Source: Lobosporangium transversale (Eukaryota > Mortierellomycota > Mortierellomycetes > Mortierellales > Mortierellaceae). Taken from it: a stretch of 64,000 nt of DNA. The stretch covers positions 248,001 to 312,000 of the forward strand of contig NW_019028980.1 in the NCBI RefSeq assembly GCF_002105155.1, given 5' to 3'. The notes under the pieces were generated by a model. The model did not search any database. It saw nothing but the letters and a program-made list of their open reading frames with translations, and had not been told where the DNA came from. Of this stretch, positions 63,393-64,000 are shown in pieces (within the stretch, counting starts at the first letter, position 1; each line of letters begins with the position of its first letter). Both the position numbers and the translations under genes were made by a program.

Positions 63393-64000
63393 TTAGGGAG
63401 CATGTTGAACACTTCTCTTATTGCTGTTGTTCTCACTGTTGATAATCTTCTGGAGCAATTGTCTTGCCTGCGCCACTTCAGGGACACTACCCATCATCTC
63501 CCGACGCACAATCCCATACTTCCATACAAGCTCGCGTGGATAACCCTGCATTGCAAGCATCTCTTCCAAGATATTCCTTGAGTTCAAGAAGCCTAGCTGT
63601 TGCTTCATACTCTGCAAAAGATTATCGAGCGCATTCCGATCTTCATCATCCTCCTTGCTCTTCTCCATACCCTTATCTATTGTCGCTTCACCTATCGCTT
63701 TGCCAAGCTTGGAGTACGGCGTAACTTCCTCCCATTCGGCCTCTGAATCATTTTCACCATCCACTTTCTCTTTTTCATGGCCATCTTCCTCCACATTTGC
63801 CTTTAATTCATTAGGAGCAGCTTTTGCGGTCTGCTGGTGTCCCCTTCGGTTTTTTTGATGCCAACCGGTAATCCACGCCAGAACTGGTGCTGATACTAAA
63901 TTCACGGAAATAAAGTCCCGTGGTAAGAGTGTTACATCGTATCCATCTAATGCGAGTTCTCCGCGAACATAGTGATCCAACTCTCGTTTTTTGATCTCCC
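63393..64000 (-). CDS. Uncharacterised protein, 5' part beyond the right edge
   Basis: The minus-strand frame is open from the window edge to a stop at 63393-63395, giving the C-terminal 201 residues of a larger protein. It begins EIKKRELDHYVRGELALDGY. A mildly hydrophobic segment follows (FISVNLVSAPVLAWITGW), then an acidic charged linker, then a conserved-looking helical end (LGFLNSRNILEEMLAMQGYP, RREMMGSVPEVAQARQLL). I do not recognise the family. It lies 186 bp upstream of the DinB-like gene on the same strand. Confidence 0.6.
   Translation of the reverse strand, partial: EIKKRELDHYVRGELALDGYDVTLLPRDFISVNLVSAPVLAWITGWHQKNRRGHQQTAKAAPNELKANVEEDGHEKEKVDGENDSEAEWEEVTPYSKLGKAIGEATIDKGMEKSKEDDEDRNALDNLLQSMKQQLGFLNSRNILEEMLAMQGYPRELVWKYGIVRREMMGSVPEVAQARQLLQKIINSENNSNKRSVQHAP

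Overview
This is a eukaryotic, almost certainly fungal, chromosome window. The genes carry short spliceosomal introns (mostly 50-150 nt, GTAAGT-type donors), and the families are fungal: a Skt5/Chs4-type chitin synthase regulator, a Mif2-type CENP-C, a Kre9-like secreted protein, a DUF3712 protein and several F-box/leucine-rich-repeat (LRR) proteins. Moderate GC content, very many long A/T homopolymers (up to about 33 nt), the F-box/LRR expansion and a metazoan-style RECQL4 suggest an early-diverging fungus of the Mortierella group. That placement is an inference; no rRNA or other marker is present.

Layout. 1-3.7 kb: sparse, with only gene heads (a pyruvate carboxylase first exon, a possible 34-residue spliced microprotein, a SAM-domain-like first exon). 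3.8-10.7 kb: a bZIP factor (-) and SPB1, the rRNA methyltransferase (+), in divergent orientation. 11.8-16.2 kb: malate synthase and a secreted EcsC-like protein with a LEA-like tail. 16.8-19.5 kb: CENP-C/Mif2. 20.9-22.4 kb: nicotinate phosphoribosyltransferase with a one-base frameshift in an A run. 24.5-25.6 kb: Kre9-like secreted protein. 26.8-27.2 kb: a decayed coding stretch in a 3.7 kb gap. 29.3-36.1 kb: an IVY1-like I-BAR protein (+) facing a Chs4-like Sel1-repeat protein (-). 37.6-45.1 kb: a DUF3712 protein (+) facing a very large RECQL4 with an Sld2-like N-terminus (-). 46.6-54.9 kb: three F-box/LRR genes and a cytochrome P450. 55-60 kb: NSE4 and a LAG1-type ceramide synthase. 61.8-64 kb: a DinB-like protein and a protein cut by the right edge.

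There are no operons. Neighbours are often convergent with very short spacers (65-175 bp) or divergent with spacers near 1.2-1.5 kb; the exception is the 166 bp head-to-head gap between NSE4 and an F-box gene. Functional themes are chromosome maintenance (RECQL4, NSE4, CENP-C), central metabolism (pyruvate carboxylase fragment, malate synthase, NPT1), cell wall and membrane (Chs4-like, Kre9-like, LAG1, IVY1-like) and protein turnover (F-box). I found no tRNA, rRNA, CRISPR array or intact transposon. Exon boundaries were set by hand from splice signals and family alignment from memory; each multi-exon total was checked to be a multiple of three.
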